Shown one piece after another: positions 1-11,819 of a DNA stretch of 64,000 nucleotides. The stretch is from Atopsyche davidsoni. Taxonomy: Eukaryota; Arthropoda; Insecta; Trichoptera; Hydrobiosidae. Each line of letters starts with the position of its first letter. Position 1 is the first letter of the stretch. The stretch covers positions 6,917,001 to 6,981,000 of the forward strand of contig JAILWY010000008.1 of NCBI GenBank assembly GCA_022113835.1, written 5' to 3'. Made by a program: the position numbers and the translations under genes. Below the pieces are notes generated by a model. The model searched no databases and had not been told where the DNA came from. It saw only the letters and a list, made by a program, of their open reading frames with translations.

Positions 1-869
1 GTATTCAAGGTAATACCCATTCATTTATAAGTTAACTATTTTACTATTTCAAGCATATATGCAACCTATTTACAGATAAAATTTCTCTCGACAATCTGCT
101 AACATAAATGATAAATATTACACATAAAACGACATGATGAAAAGTTTTTATTCATGTGGCATAATTTATCGCTTACTTATTGCTTACACCATTTCTATAA
201 TCAAAAGGAAATTTCAACTAATAATAATAATATAAATTAACATTATAGTTTGAATAGCTTTGAAAGATTTTATAGTAATTTATTTTTGTTGATACCTATT
301 CCTATTTTAGTTTTATACTAATAGTAATTTTGTTTTCAAAAAAGATTTACATCTCAAGAACAGCACATTTTATTTTCATTTATTAATTGATTTCTCGATT
401 TGCATAACACCCAACAATCAACCCAATTCGATTCAATGTTGTCTTATGGTCTTATCATATTGACTCAGTGGTTAAATAATTATTGGTCTTGAACAGTAGT
501 CCCACTAAAATAAAACAAAGTATATCATTAATAACGATTTATATAAATTTACATATGAGAAAACAAATTGTGATGTATTACATTTAGAAGTAGATATATT
601 GAATAATTCATTAATTAATACTATCTGTTTTGAAATAAAAACGATTACTATAAATGACTACAAAGCATGTTAAGGTCTTGTTAGATAAACGATCTGAAGT
701 TTCTTTAAAATAGACTGTCTTTTGATGATGAATTACATTCACTAAACCAAAACCGACAGGCTTTCTAGAAATGTCGCATTATTTATACTGTGCTCTCACA
801 TTACAGTGAGTCATACTAAAGTAGGTGCGGATAGCACTGAGTTTGTAACTCGACCTGCCAGAAATGTCC
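1..869. other. AT-rich noncoding DNA
   Basis: No gene, RNA or recognisable repeat seen. Only short ORFs with no family resemblance. Confidence 0.5.
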
Positions 870-1340
870 TACTCAAGGCATTCTCATACAATTCTTCGGT
901 GAGGAGTTGGCTTTGGATCGTGAAATGGAGACTACAGAGGTTGAAAAGTCTAAAATATTCATAAAAACTATTTGTAGCTAGAAAGAGTATTGCCTGTCGT
1001 CAAGAAGCCGGAAGAGTAGCAAGTGTGTCACCTGAATTTCATCACACCAATATATGTTCTTTTACTCAGTTATTCAATGCAATATTTTATTTTCTTCTTG
1101 TGAAAATACGTCAATTTAAGTACTTGTTTAAAATATGGTTATATTAGAGAATCCGAGAACTCTTAACGATGGTAAAAAAGCGTAAGATCTCGTATTTAGG
1201 CCACATTTTTCGAAACGATAAACATGGATCCTACAACTGATTGTCCCAATAAAAGTCGGAAATAAAGCTGAATTAGTGAGACTTGCCTAGGATAGAAATA
1301 TATTCGATAAAATGATCACCAACCTTATATAAGGAGTGCT
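870..1340 (+). pseudogene. LINE (non-LTR retrotransposon) 3' ORF remnant
   Basis: Conceptual translation in more than one frame gives fragments typical of the C-terminal end of insect LINE reverse-transcriptase polyproteins. ALDREME and RLKSL appear near 900-960. KKRKISYLGHIFRNDKHGS lies at about 1175-1230, and ELVRLA.DRN followed by MITNLI lies at about 1270-1335. Stops and frameshifts make it dead. The YLGHI and VRLA.DR motifs tie it to the remnant at 43 kb, probably the same or a related family. The 5' limit is uncertain; the 1170-1335 part is the solid part. Confidence 0.65.
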
Positions 1341-4300
1341 TTTATCATCATAGGAAATTGAATTTTAATAAACAACAGTATTTAAGAAGTTGTTAAATTT
1401 TTTACCCCATTAACCACGAAGATAACATTTCTTTACTAGAATTTCTTTACATGTTCAGCTTTAGACTACATATATTCTCGGGAATCACACAGACCGTAAA
1501 GGGATTATTTTGCTTGAAGTTTATAAAGTTACAGAGAATTCAATTAATTTTAAATAATGTTTTCTACGCAGGGTTTAATCTGTATTCGTAATATTTTCGC
1601 TAGACCTACGAAATACCAAGAATTCATTGTGAAATTCTATGTTTTTTTTTTTTTGAAAACCTTTTATAGGATTGGCACCGTAAAAATGTAACAGCCATTT
1701 TAGTGGTTAATTTACAGTTACATTGACTGTTATATGTTTTTATTCCTACCACTACTTTGTAATGGTACAGAAAACACCAAAAAAAATAGATAACGAAAGC
1801 AAGAATACAAAATTGACCTCGCTTAAAAAGTTATAAAAGGCTTAAAAAAATAAGTTCGCTGAATTCTTGTGAGCAACCACAAACCGTTTTGTATACAATT
1901 TGGAAAAATACGAATAAACTGCTAGTCTTTTGGATCAAATAGATATTTATATTATTGCATGAATAAAATCTATAAATAATTAAAATTCATGATAAATATT
2001 TTGAAAATTAAAAAAAAATCCACAATTAGCAGTATATTGAAAAATATTCGCAGTTTTATTTTTTAGCTGTGAACTTTTCTACAAAATCTTCCTGTCAAGT
2101 TTTTTTATGTCTATTTTATAAGAACTGCACATTTTAAGCATAATTTTAATTGTGTACTAAAATCTAGTCCATTAAAAAGTTACATGAGGCGCTTTAATGA
2201 GATTTTTTGCTTTGGTTAATGTATTACTTTTTACGGTTAATGGTTAACTAGAGCAAAGTTCGGTTTTAATGAGTTTTTGGTGTTGAAAACTTACTTTGCT
2301 AATGGGAATTTAGATCAAATTAGATATCACACTCTTCAACAAACCATACGCGGTGCTTGAAACTCATTGTTTTACTAGAAAATATATTTTAATATAAGCT
2401 TACGACGTTTTGTGTTATTAAATATCTATATTTTATACAGGGCCAATTTATTTTCAGATCCCTTGAAAATTAGGTTTTTTGAAATACAATCAGGAAAGGA
2501 ATTTTTCAACATGAATACTCCGTCTCACCGTACATCCATCATTACCAAAGAGGTTTATTCCCAATATACAACGTGGATTGATCGGCCGTGACATTCTAAA
2601 TCCACGCTCTGCATATATTATCTGCAATGAGATTACATATCTGCGTATGAATTCACATATCCGGCGAATATTCGCGGTTTTAGTGCAAATGGTTCTACAT
2701 TAGCATTAATAAACCAAATATTATTCTATTAAACTAATAAGTAATTATATATTCCAAACATGCTTAGTTTACTATAAACTATAAATCAGTATACAGGTTA
2801 TTTGTGACAGGTATGTGACAGAGACATAGGCACTATTATTATATATATAGGCCAAAACAAGGATCCTTATAATCACAGCTTTCGGGGTCGTCCTAAAAAA
2901 ATGCAAAAAATTTATCCATTACATGCAAGTACTGATCTATATATTTAACTCGCAAACAGTTTATAATTTTAATTATATAATTTATTTTTTATCATCGAAA
3001 TTTTTAGTCACCTTTGAAGATGGCCCCAAAAAGATGACAAAAACTTTGGTACAAAATTATATATATAATTTGGATGTATTATTATTTTTATAGATTCGTA
3101 CGAGCATGTGTATTTTTTAAAACATTTAATAAATCTAGATTCACAAAATATTTTAGAAATACACATTACATGTAGTATTTTTCTTTGAAGTCAATTTTTC
3201 GTAGTCCCGGTTGGCCCACAAAATATTTTGTTGTTGTTAAAAGTATTCGAGCAACTTTTCAGCAGTTTATTTGAGCAAGTCGAAAGAGCCAATGTATCGT
3301 TTTCTAAATAATCTTTTCTGAATTCTCACAGCAAGCCCGTTTCCGGGAAGGGTGGCGGGGACGTCGAAGTTTAAAATTACAAATTCAAAAAAGTGAGGAC
3401 GAAAAATGGCGACCTTCCTGTAGATATTTCTCAATTTTTTTCACGGAAGACTAAATACGCCCAATTATTTGCTGGAAAATAAAAAAAAAAATGTACAGCC
3501 CGTCACGAACCGTCTCTGCATATTTCACCGTATCGGAGGTTCTTTTTATTTTAATTTACAACAGCGAAATTAGATAGCCGATTATAATTGGAATCGCTCC
3601 ATCGTTTACTGTACCCTTGTTTCCGCACTTTTTATTTATTTTTTATGTATTCATACAAAATAAAAATATGCCTCCTAGCAAAAACATGTTAAGCGTTGTG
3701 TTAATATATGTTTCTTATATCTTTTCCATCAGAATTACCGCATAAAGGCACAATTTTTAAGAAATTGAAAGTACACACCAGGAACTGACGCGTTTTCTCT
3801 GTCTTCTTATATCTTCCCCCGCCAATACCCTTTGTTCCCGCTGAAGCCTTCGCTAAAGGGATCCCGAATGGAAAAGACCGTAATCCTCGAATACTCCATC
3901 CGAATTCAAACTATTTTTGGAAACTGAGCTTTGTGTAATAATGGAAAGTGAAAGGATTTCAACCATAATTTTGAATAAATTCAATAACAATACGGGAAAC
4001 TTGGAAACAGGTAATCTACCGTATTTCGAATTCCATTCGGAGAGGTTTTATTGTGTAAGGGATGCGGGCAACAATGACGCTTCCTACTAAAGATACACAT
4101 TATTTATTAGTATTGTATCACACAAATCAAATTCAATATATTATATAAAATATTTATATTATATACATACATCTGGTTTAAAACATAAATACAAATTCAA
4201 ATAGAAAATTCATCCATGTTTGACCCTTCCGGAAGTTCGCCACTTTTATTTCACTACCCTAATATTTCCCCGTCAAAAATAATAGACGAAGGTTAACTTG

Positions 4301-5750
4301 CCGCCCCAGCCAAAGTAACGCATAAAAATACTTATAAAATAATATTTTTTTATTTACAATCTACTTGACTACTTTTTTGATTTTTCTTTTCATTTTTTTT
4401 TCTTTTATGTTTCATATTCAATATAACAGTATTTTCTATCATATTATTATTACAATGTTATTGAAAATAAACGATTGAGTAATACTGAGTAACACTCAAA
4501 CATTGTATATACTAGAAGAAGTTTTTTTTTATATAAATACACTCAACATTACCAGTTTATATGACAAATATTTTTTTTCAGTTCACAAGGCACCTGGGTC
4601 AATTTTCTGAAAAAATTATTTCTTGAATATATCAGTGTATTATGTAAGACACATAACAACAATTTGCAACTTCAAACCTAAAAAATGATTGTTTTCAACG
4701 CCTACCTATCCTTGCTAACGGATTTTCTTTTAGTATGATTTTGTGATAATACTATCTTACAAAAGAAAGATATTTCATTCGAAAGGTTGGTCTAATATAA
4801 AATACTATTTAATGAACAAATACACATAGCCACGTGACTCCAAGAATACGACAAGAAAACGATTCTCTCCTAGCAATTTGGCCAGTAATAATTATTTATT
4901 CAAATAAATAAATTAAAATTATATTATATCTAAAATGGATATGAACCCCTTCTATTGAAAAATAGTTTTGACGAAAAACTAAGTGCACACTTTTTAAAAA
5001 ATCTAAAGGACTAGGTCTTTGAAAGAAACTTTATTTCAGCAACTGCATCTTGTCAAAGAACATTCTTCTGAATTCTTCGACAGTGAAAAAGTTAGCGGTG
5101 AATTTAAAACTTAAGTTTTCTTGACAATTCTTTCTCAGCTCGTTTAGAAATGTAATAAAAAAAAAGATTATTTTCAAACTTGCAAATCCTACAGTTGAAT
5201 TGAATTTTAAAGTATTATTGTATATAAAAACTTCATTTTCACTTTTAAAAAATACGGGTAGTTATAACTTACTTTAATTTATTTATAGGTAGCTAACATG
5301 AAGGCTTTAAGATATTACGGACAACCCTGAGTTTAAGTAAAAATAACATTTAAAATAAACATACGTGGTTTTCTTTGAAATAAATTATTTTATAGGAGGG
5401 TGGTTTTGTCTGTTTTAGGATCCCAGCATTAAATAATTTTGAATACTGAGCACATTAAATCAAAAAAGGTTTTTATTTTAAATATTTTTTCAGCACAAAG
5501 AGTAGGTTATGTTATGCCAGAGTAAGTTTTCACTCAATAATTTTTTTCGCATCAAAAACTTTATTCATTTCAAATGTCGTCCAAAGTCTAGGAGGGTAAG
5601 TTTTGTTTTCTTTTAATTTTAAGGGGTAAGACGGTTTCGCGCCGTTTTAAATTCCACCTTTCGACAGCTCAAAATGGTTACCATATCGAAATAGATATCC
5701 GTTTTAAATGTCATGCAAAGCATAAAGGTCAGGTTAGACTCATTACATAT
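1341..5750. other. AT-rich noncoding DNA with small less AT-rich patches
   Basis: No coding region or known repeat could be supported. Less AT-rich patches lie at about 2560-2700, 3320-3420 and 3780-3920. They have no ORF of note and could be regulatory or old repeat debris; the sequence alone does not decide. Confidence 0.4.
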
Positions 5751-6005
5751 TCATGGGACCGTTCCGGCGCCGGCTAGCACGCGTGGCTCACAACACCTTC
5801 CCTCGCGTGATGTACCCTGACAAAGGGGGGCTCCAACGACCCGACGACAACAAGTCCTGAATGTGAAATCCGGGCAGGAACGACTCCTAAATCTCCAGGA
5901 TATCTCCGCCTGAAACTTCCTGAAATCGCACCCCCGGCATACACTTGGCACTTGAATGCTTAAGCCGCGCCGGATAAATACTAAATGCTCCGGCACTCTG
6001 TTCTC
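5751..6005. other. GC-rich island of unknown nature
   Basis: About 250 bases far richer in G and C and in CpG than the surroundings. The minus strand has an open frame of 81 codons starting MPEHLVF, but its Cys/Arg-rich translation resembles no family I know. It could be an exon of an unrecognised gene, a CpG-rich regulatory element or repeat debris. Confidence 0.35.
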
Positions 6006-8359
6006 GTAGTGCTCTTTCTGGTTGCCTGTAGTTTGCGATGTGTGCCTCTCATACCAACCATTTGGAAAATGTTAACGCGATTTGTATATATAGAATAACT
6101 GGTGTGCCGCCACTGATGTCTTTGCCGCACAATTTAATTAAATTAATTTTATACAGGTAATAGATTATTACCTGAAACAATGATGAAAAACCTTGGGTAT
6201 TATTATTGAAATAACTTGTACTAACTATTCTACTAATTATTCTATTGTCTTTCATGTTAAGTTAAGCGTCAAATATCTGTTGTTGAGGGACAATGCATTT
6301 GATTGGTGAAGATAAAGAGACTAAATAGTTCAGTTTAGTTATGCATCTGATGATGATTTAGTCTATTTGGTCGAAACTAGTCATGCTAAAAATATAATAA
6401 ACTCAAAATGAAGACAAAATACAAAGTTACTTTTATCGTCAAATATCTGATTTCAAATAAATAAACCACAACATGTAAAGACAACTCAATCCAGCTTTTC
6501 AACAATTATTAAATTGTTTTAATCCCTCTGCCAGATTCTAATTGATCTATATATCGATAATATTATAGTCTACATCGACTTAATTTACAATTATAATGTT
6601 ATATCAAAATAAAAATTATATAAGTAATCGTTGCTCAAGTCTTTCAAAAGTTAACGTGTTTCAGAATATAATTAGTTTTTAAAAAATATATATGCCTTAA
6701 CGTCTTTTTTTTTTATTCAATGTACATATAATCGAATTTTTTGTATATTTCAGCAATGGAGGCACACTTCAGTCGTATATTTTCGATAGTTTCTAATTAT
6801 TTCCCCTGACAATCCTGAAGTACTGTACAACCAAACTCGCTAGCATTTCAATGGTTTGCACTGGTTCTCGTTGATTGCCTCGCGTAATAGAATCGCGTCG
6901 AATATAGACATTTTTTATCGTGAATGGAGCCCAATTTATTCAATAGGTTTTCTCCATGTTGATTTATTGATAACAAGACTCTGTTTTTACGAACAAATTC
7001 GTCTCACTTTGAGAAATCTAGGAAGTAACGTATTTTGTCTGGAGAAGTGTCTTCTCCAATCTCTCACGGGGGTATCATTTCTTTTGCTCTTTATTCGATA
7101 CAAATTTTTGGTATATATTTTAAACAAAAACACAATATTTTACTTGTCTAAGGTAAAAAATTGTATACCTTTTTTAACCAAATATATTAAACGACGAATG
7201 TTGTTACTTTTAAGATACAGATTTTTACGTTTCAGTATGCAAGAGCGGCTCATTTTTATTTATCATATAAGAATTTTTTGTAATTAATTATTTATAAATT
7301 ATTTTCCCTATATTTCTTCACTAGGATTACATCTCCTTTCCCATTTTATACAATTTAAGTATCGCACAATACATGATAATCACTTAATATAGAAGGTTGT
7401 CTTTCTATTATTCGTTTAACTCTATTCAGTTAAGTCTTTCACCACGTCAATTTCAAAAGAAATTTATTGTGTATATAATGTGTTTTAATGTAACCAGTAA
7501 ATAATGTGTTTTGGTGTAACATTTAAAATTATTAATAATAAAATCACTTCCAAAAGTATGGACTCATTCACAATATACAAAAACGTTTAAAAATAATAAT
7601 TTTAAAGAATATCCCAAAAGTCAAGAGCATTAAACTTTGCAACCATTTCAATAACTTCTGATAATCATTATCTCTCTTTTCATCAGTTCCAGATACCAAC
7701 CGAGTGTATTGGCAAAACTAGTCACGTCTCCGAATTAAGATGAAAATAATGTCAAAGATACATTTTATCGCTTAGTGTGAAAAGCTCTTGCTTTAAAAGA
7801 CAGCTTATGAACAATATCAAGTTGAATAGTACTAAGCAGTTGCAGTAGCAAGATAGGTATTTCTTTGGTATGATTACTTGATATTTCAATATTTGCCTGT
7901 TTTTAAACAAGAACTACTGCTTTATAGGGTACATGCACATCCACATTCATTAGCAGCAAGTCTTAACTCATAGTTCAGCAGAAACGCGTCCACATTTCCC
8001 GATCCGTAAGCCAAGGGGGTGCGCCATGGTGGACGTGCCCCGCCTTTATAGGGCATAAAGAAAAGGTCTCGGTATCTGATTGATATTGAGTGCTATTCAC
8101 ACGTTTTATGTGGGTTTTTTGTTTTAGTAGAGATTTAAGATGAATAAATGTACGTTTTTGCCAATTTTAGCGGGTAATTTTCATTCTTTATCTTTATTAT
8201 TACTGTGTGCAGGTATTTATAATACAGAAGCTGCGCGAGACACCTGAGCCGGCGCTCCCTTGGTAATGCGATACAATCGACTTAAGGTGATCAAACATCA
8301 ATACAAATACATCTCGAGTATTGGCACTCAGCATCTATAAGCTCTTGGGAGATTCATAT
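6006..8359. other. AT-rich noncoding DNA, fragments of the GAAACTAGTCA repeat
   Basis: No gene supported. Around 6341-6400 is CTGATGA followed 20 bases later by GAAACTAGTCATGCTA, and near 7710-7735 is GGCAAAACTAGTCACG. Both resemble the motif at the heart of the palindromic repeats at 15.4 and 31.6 kb. A small GC-richer patch at about 7985-8065 has no recognisable content. Confidence 0.4.
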
Positions 8360-8850
8360 CAAAGCATTACTTTGCAGCCAAAAGACTTAAATATGGGGCA
8401 AGCCCGGACATGCGTCAACATCGACGGTCAAACTAAATATTCGTGAAGCCTAGCCAAACTATCACTAGCGAGTGATAGTTTGAGACAACAATTGATGCGT
8501 TTGAAGCGAGCATTGGCAAAAAATATGCGACCAGACACGAGTCTGTAATTTTACATCATGAAAATGCTCGGCCACATGATGCTAAACCGGTTAAAACATA
8601 TTTATAAAACAGTGGATAAGAAGTTCTGCCTCACCCGCCTTATACTCCAGACCTTGCCCCTTCCGACTACCACTTGTTTCGATCAATGCAGAATGCCCTT
8701 TCTGGAATACGCTTCACTTCTGAACAGTGTATCAAAAATTGGCGTGATTAGTTCTTTTGAGATGGAATCCATAATTTGCCCGAAAGATGGGAATAATTAG
8801 TGGCTAGATACTTTGAATAGAATATATTGTACCAACTTTTTAAAATAAAG
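8360..8850 (+). pseudogene. mariner (DD34D) transposase remnant
   Basis: Conceptual translation, with stops and deletions, gives WGKPGHASTS near 8394, the family's QLMRLKRALAKK-like stretch near 8490, VILHHENARPHDAKPVKTYL near 8550-8610, LPHPPYTPDLAPSDYHLF near 8625-8680 with several lesions, then RSMQNAL and LPERWE. The HHENARPH and PDLAPSDYHLF blocks hold the second and third catalytic aspartates of mariner transposases. Several in-frame stops and an internal deletion between about 8440 and 8470 show it is inactive. The N-terminal DNA-binding part is not seen. An AT-rich 3' flank follows. Confidence 0.8.
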
Positions 8851-9468
8851 CTCCAATTTCACGAAAAAAAAATCCTTAAAAATAATGCAAAATTATGTCA
8901 AGAATAAAAAAAAAAAATTATACAAATAGAAAAATTGTTTATCGCCGTCTCGAATACACGAAAGTTCCGGCACTTAGAGTGTTAAATATAATTTCAACAA
9001 AGCAAACACAAACCACCTTTGCTTGTTCGTTCGTGCGCTGCGGTACAATGCACAGTGCAACACCTTGCCCCGCACGTAAATTGAGCCATATTTTATAACG
9101 GCGTAATGAAAAGCATTCCGGACGCGGTGCATGTGCGGCGGTGCTGCGCTGCGCCGGGGCTTGTTAGACTGCCGCCCCGTGCGGTCCGTGCAGCGCAAAC
9201 AATGCAGTTAGTTTGTCATGCAAACAGACGGCCTTTATCTCGTTATAAATAATCTCTCAATTGGGATAAATTCAGCAGTTATACAAGGTGTTTTTAACAA
9301 TGCTGTATTACACACAAAGCCAGAATGAAAAAACAATGATAACGGTGTTTTAGGTTTTTTTTGGTGTAGGTGCCATAACCTTTGCCAAACTTAACGTTTT
9401 TATTACAACTATAACTCTTTGTGTAAGAAATACCATATGTCTTAAGAAATACAATATAAATCATTTAA
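8851..9468. other. Noncoding DNA with GC-rich patch at 8990-9210
   Basis: The patch is rich in CpG and GCGC motifs and has short ORFs on both strands, none resembling a known protein. Candidates are a regulatory element or a 5' exon. The flanks are AT-rich with nothing seen. Confidence 0.35.
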
Positions 9469-10011
9469 GAGTCTAGGTCCCATAATCGAGTTTTTTTGAT
9501 CATTTTCTAGTCCGTTTTGCGAAAAATCGACTGCACCAATCAAAAATATTTAAATGCAAAAAATTTAGTACATCCTTTCTTCCGAACACAATATATTTTT
9601 ATTTCTTATAGATTTACTATTAATATGATAAATATGTGTTTTTCCGATTAAAGTGTAGGAATTTGGAGATTAGTCCGGTACATTTAAAAGTCTTTTTTTT
9701 AATTGGAATTAAAAGGTTAAATATAAACCATGTGCGTCTTATTAATTTAAAAATTAAAAAAAAAAAGTCTTTAACAAACTTTCGTTTTGAAAAGTCGTCA
9801 TTTTATCCAATTTTTCAACATCTTCAAGATTTTATTTTACCCTGAAAATGGCCGTAATTAAATAATAAAAAATAGATAAATATAATTTATAGTTTTTTCA
9901 ATACTCTATAAAGAATCAACTTTCGACATAGAAAAATAATGTGACAATTAAATTATTAGGTAAAATGGCAGACGGGGGATGGACACCAATCAAGGTTAGG
10001 TAGCAAGACCC
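9469..10011 (+). mobile_element. TTAA-flanked non-autonomous DNA element, copy 1
   Basis: This stretch matches the reverse complement of 60731-61354 along its length. Shared landmarks include the CCGTTTTGCGAAAAATCGACTG-type segment near 9510, AAGTCGTCATTTTATCC near 9795 and GACGGGGGATGGACACCAA near 9970. Copy 1 begins at TTAA|GAGTCTAGGTCCC and ends at AGGTAGCAAGACCC|TAAA. There is no coding capacity. The TTAA flanks suggest piggyBac-like or Sola3-like mobilisation, but the ends do not settle the superfamily. Confidence 0.65.
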
Positions 10012-11560
10012 TAAATAATATTTAAATGCACAAATTCAAAATATTCTTGGCTATACGAACCTGTGGTAAATTTTATCTTGCCAATTCTAAAAAAATAATG
10101 CTATGTTTTGCAACCGAGTAAAAATGAAAGTTAGCGTTTCATGATAGTAAAAATTAATTAATAACCAAGTACACCTTAAATAATTTTTTTACCTAATTAA
10201 ATTTCTGTCTTCCTGAAATATCTTTTGAAGAAAGTGTTTACAGATAAAAAACGTTTTCCGCATGTTTTACTTTTAATATTAAATATCAAATTGTTTTATA
10301 AAATAAGAATTTTAATTTTCAACTTACGTATTAAGTTCAACGTATCAAAGTTGTTATTTCTGTAAGTTATTTTTTCATTGAATTAACTATGAAGGTTAAT
10401 ATCATTATATTTTCTCTGAAGACCTCTTAGTAAATAGTAGTGATATAAAAAATTCAAATTATTTTTTTTAGTTTAACTAAAAATATTATATTTTCAAAAT
10501 GCTTTTTACATGGAAAAACGTCTACATTATATTTCTAAATAAGTTTTTTTCTAAAGACATCTTCCAGAATCATATTTTCTTCCTTCTTGGTTACCTAAAT
10601 ATTAAAATACAATATGTTAGGTTTTTCAACAAAACGATCAAGAAGTCAGGAAAAATAATTGGATGGTTGAAACTTTCTTTTTTTTTATTTTCCAAGTATA
10701 AAATCAAAGTAATACAATAATCGTTTTTTGTGAAATGTAACCTTTGCAGAATATTTAAATAAAATTATGTTACATAGAATATCTGAAATTAGATCAAAAT
10801 ATAAGCAAATGCAGTTATGAGATTTTGCCAGTGATTTAAAGTATTTTTATTAATTAATAAAACATTAAATATAACAGGTAACAACTTAAAGTTTTATTCA
10901 TGGAAGTAGTAAAATTAGAAATATATAGAAATAAAAAACATTAGTGTGACTAGATTCGGCAACTTATCGTTAAATGTACTTCAAAAACCAGTCACATAAA
11001 AAATAAAACATTTAAAAAGTCAATAGAGTATGTTTTATTAAAAAAATATAGTTTATGTAGGTTATAATTTAAATATGATCTATTTAACTTGTAAAGAAGG
11101 TATAACACTAGTCTGGTGGTATTTTTTGCTAGGCAAACATTATTTTTTTGATTTATCCATTTTATACCCACTGTGGCATAATAAAAGGAATGGACAAAAT
11201 AATAACAGTTCTTAACAACCCAACTCAAAACAGCTTTTCTGATAGCGGCCAACCCATATTTATCCAACACCTTGAAACTACGTACAATCATTACAACTAT
11301 TATCAAGAAAGAATAAGAACTATCAAGGAGATTTTCACAAAAATATTTTGTATCTGTTTTACACAGTTCACAAACAAAATATTTGTTAAGTGGTTTATAA
11401 ATTCATGGGCTATATTTTATATGTTTGTGCATGTTGTACTCAGATTTAAAATGCAGTTTAAGTTTTACATTATAAAAAAAATCTTATATATCAGTTACAA
11501 ATAAAACAATACCATAATTTTAAGAAGTAAACAACTTCATGGACTTTTATTAATGTTGAC
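10012..11560. other. AT-rich noncoding DNA
   Basis: Very AT-rich. The only structure seen is the small inverted repeat at 10942-11000, annotated separately. Short ORFs here resemble nothing. Confidence 0.4.
10942..11000. repeat. Short fold-back repeat with GTGACTAG / CCAGTCAC arms
   Basis: Left arm TTAGTGTGACTAGATTCGGC and right arm AAAACCAGTCACATAAAA are imperfect inverted copies. The arm motif is the same as in the palindromes at 15361-15480 and 31622-31825, so this looks like a short or decayed member of that family. Confidence 0.5.
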
Positions 11561-11572
11561 TTATTTAAGATA

Positions 11573-11807
11573 TTATTACTAATATGATTAGGCACACTAG
11601 TTCATATATAGAAAATGATTTAAAGAAATTCTCAAAAAAATATCATCGTGATTTGTGTGGGATCACGATGATATTTTTATGAGAATTTCTTTAAATCATC
11701 TTCTATATATGAACTAGTGTGCCTAATCATATTAGTAATAATATAATAAACCCGCAATGGGTAATAAATACGCATCTGATTGACGTTTAATAAAAAAATC
11801 GACATAG
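11573..11807 (+). mobile_element. Fold-back retroposon-like element, copy A, with 12-bp target duplication
   Basis: Two arms of about 80 bases (about 11573-11651 and 11661-11743) are near-perfect inverted copies around a short loop (TTGTGTGG). An asymmetric tail of about 62 bases follows, containing CCCGCAATGGGTAATAAA and CGCATCTGATTGACG. The perfect 12-mer TTATTTAAGATA lies immediately before (11561-11572) and after (11808-11819), the mark of a target-site duplication. No coding capacity. It lacks the internal tRNA-like block present in the copy at 40.97 kb. Confidence 0.8.
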
Positions 11808-11819
11808 TTATTTAAGATA

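Noticed and set aside
6856..7287. 143-codon open frame on the + strand
   Set aside because: AT-rich low-complexity translation (many F, I, L, K), no domain, no splice or homology support; expected by chance in such DNA.
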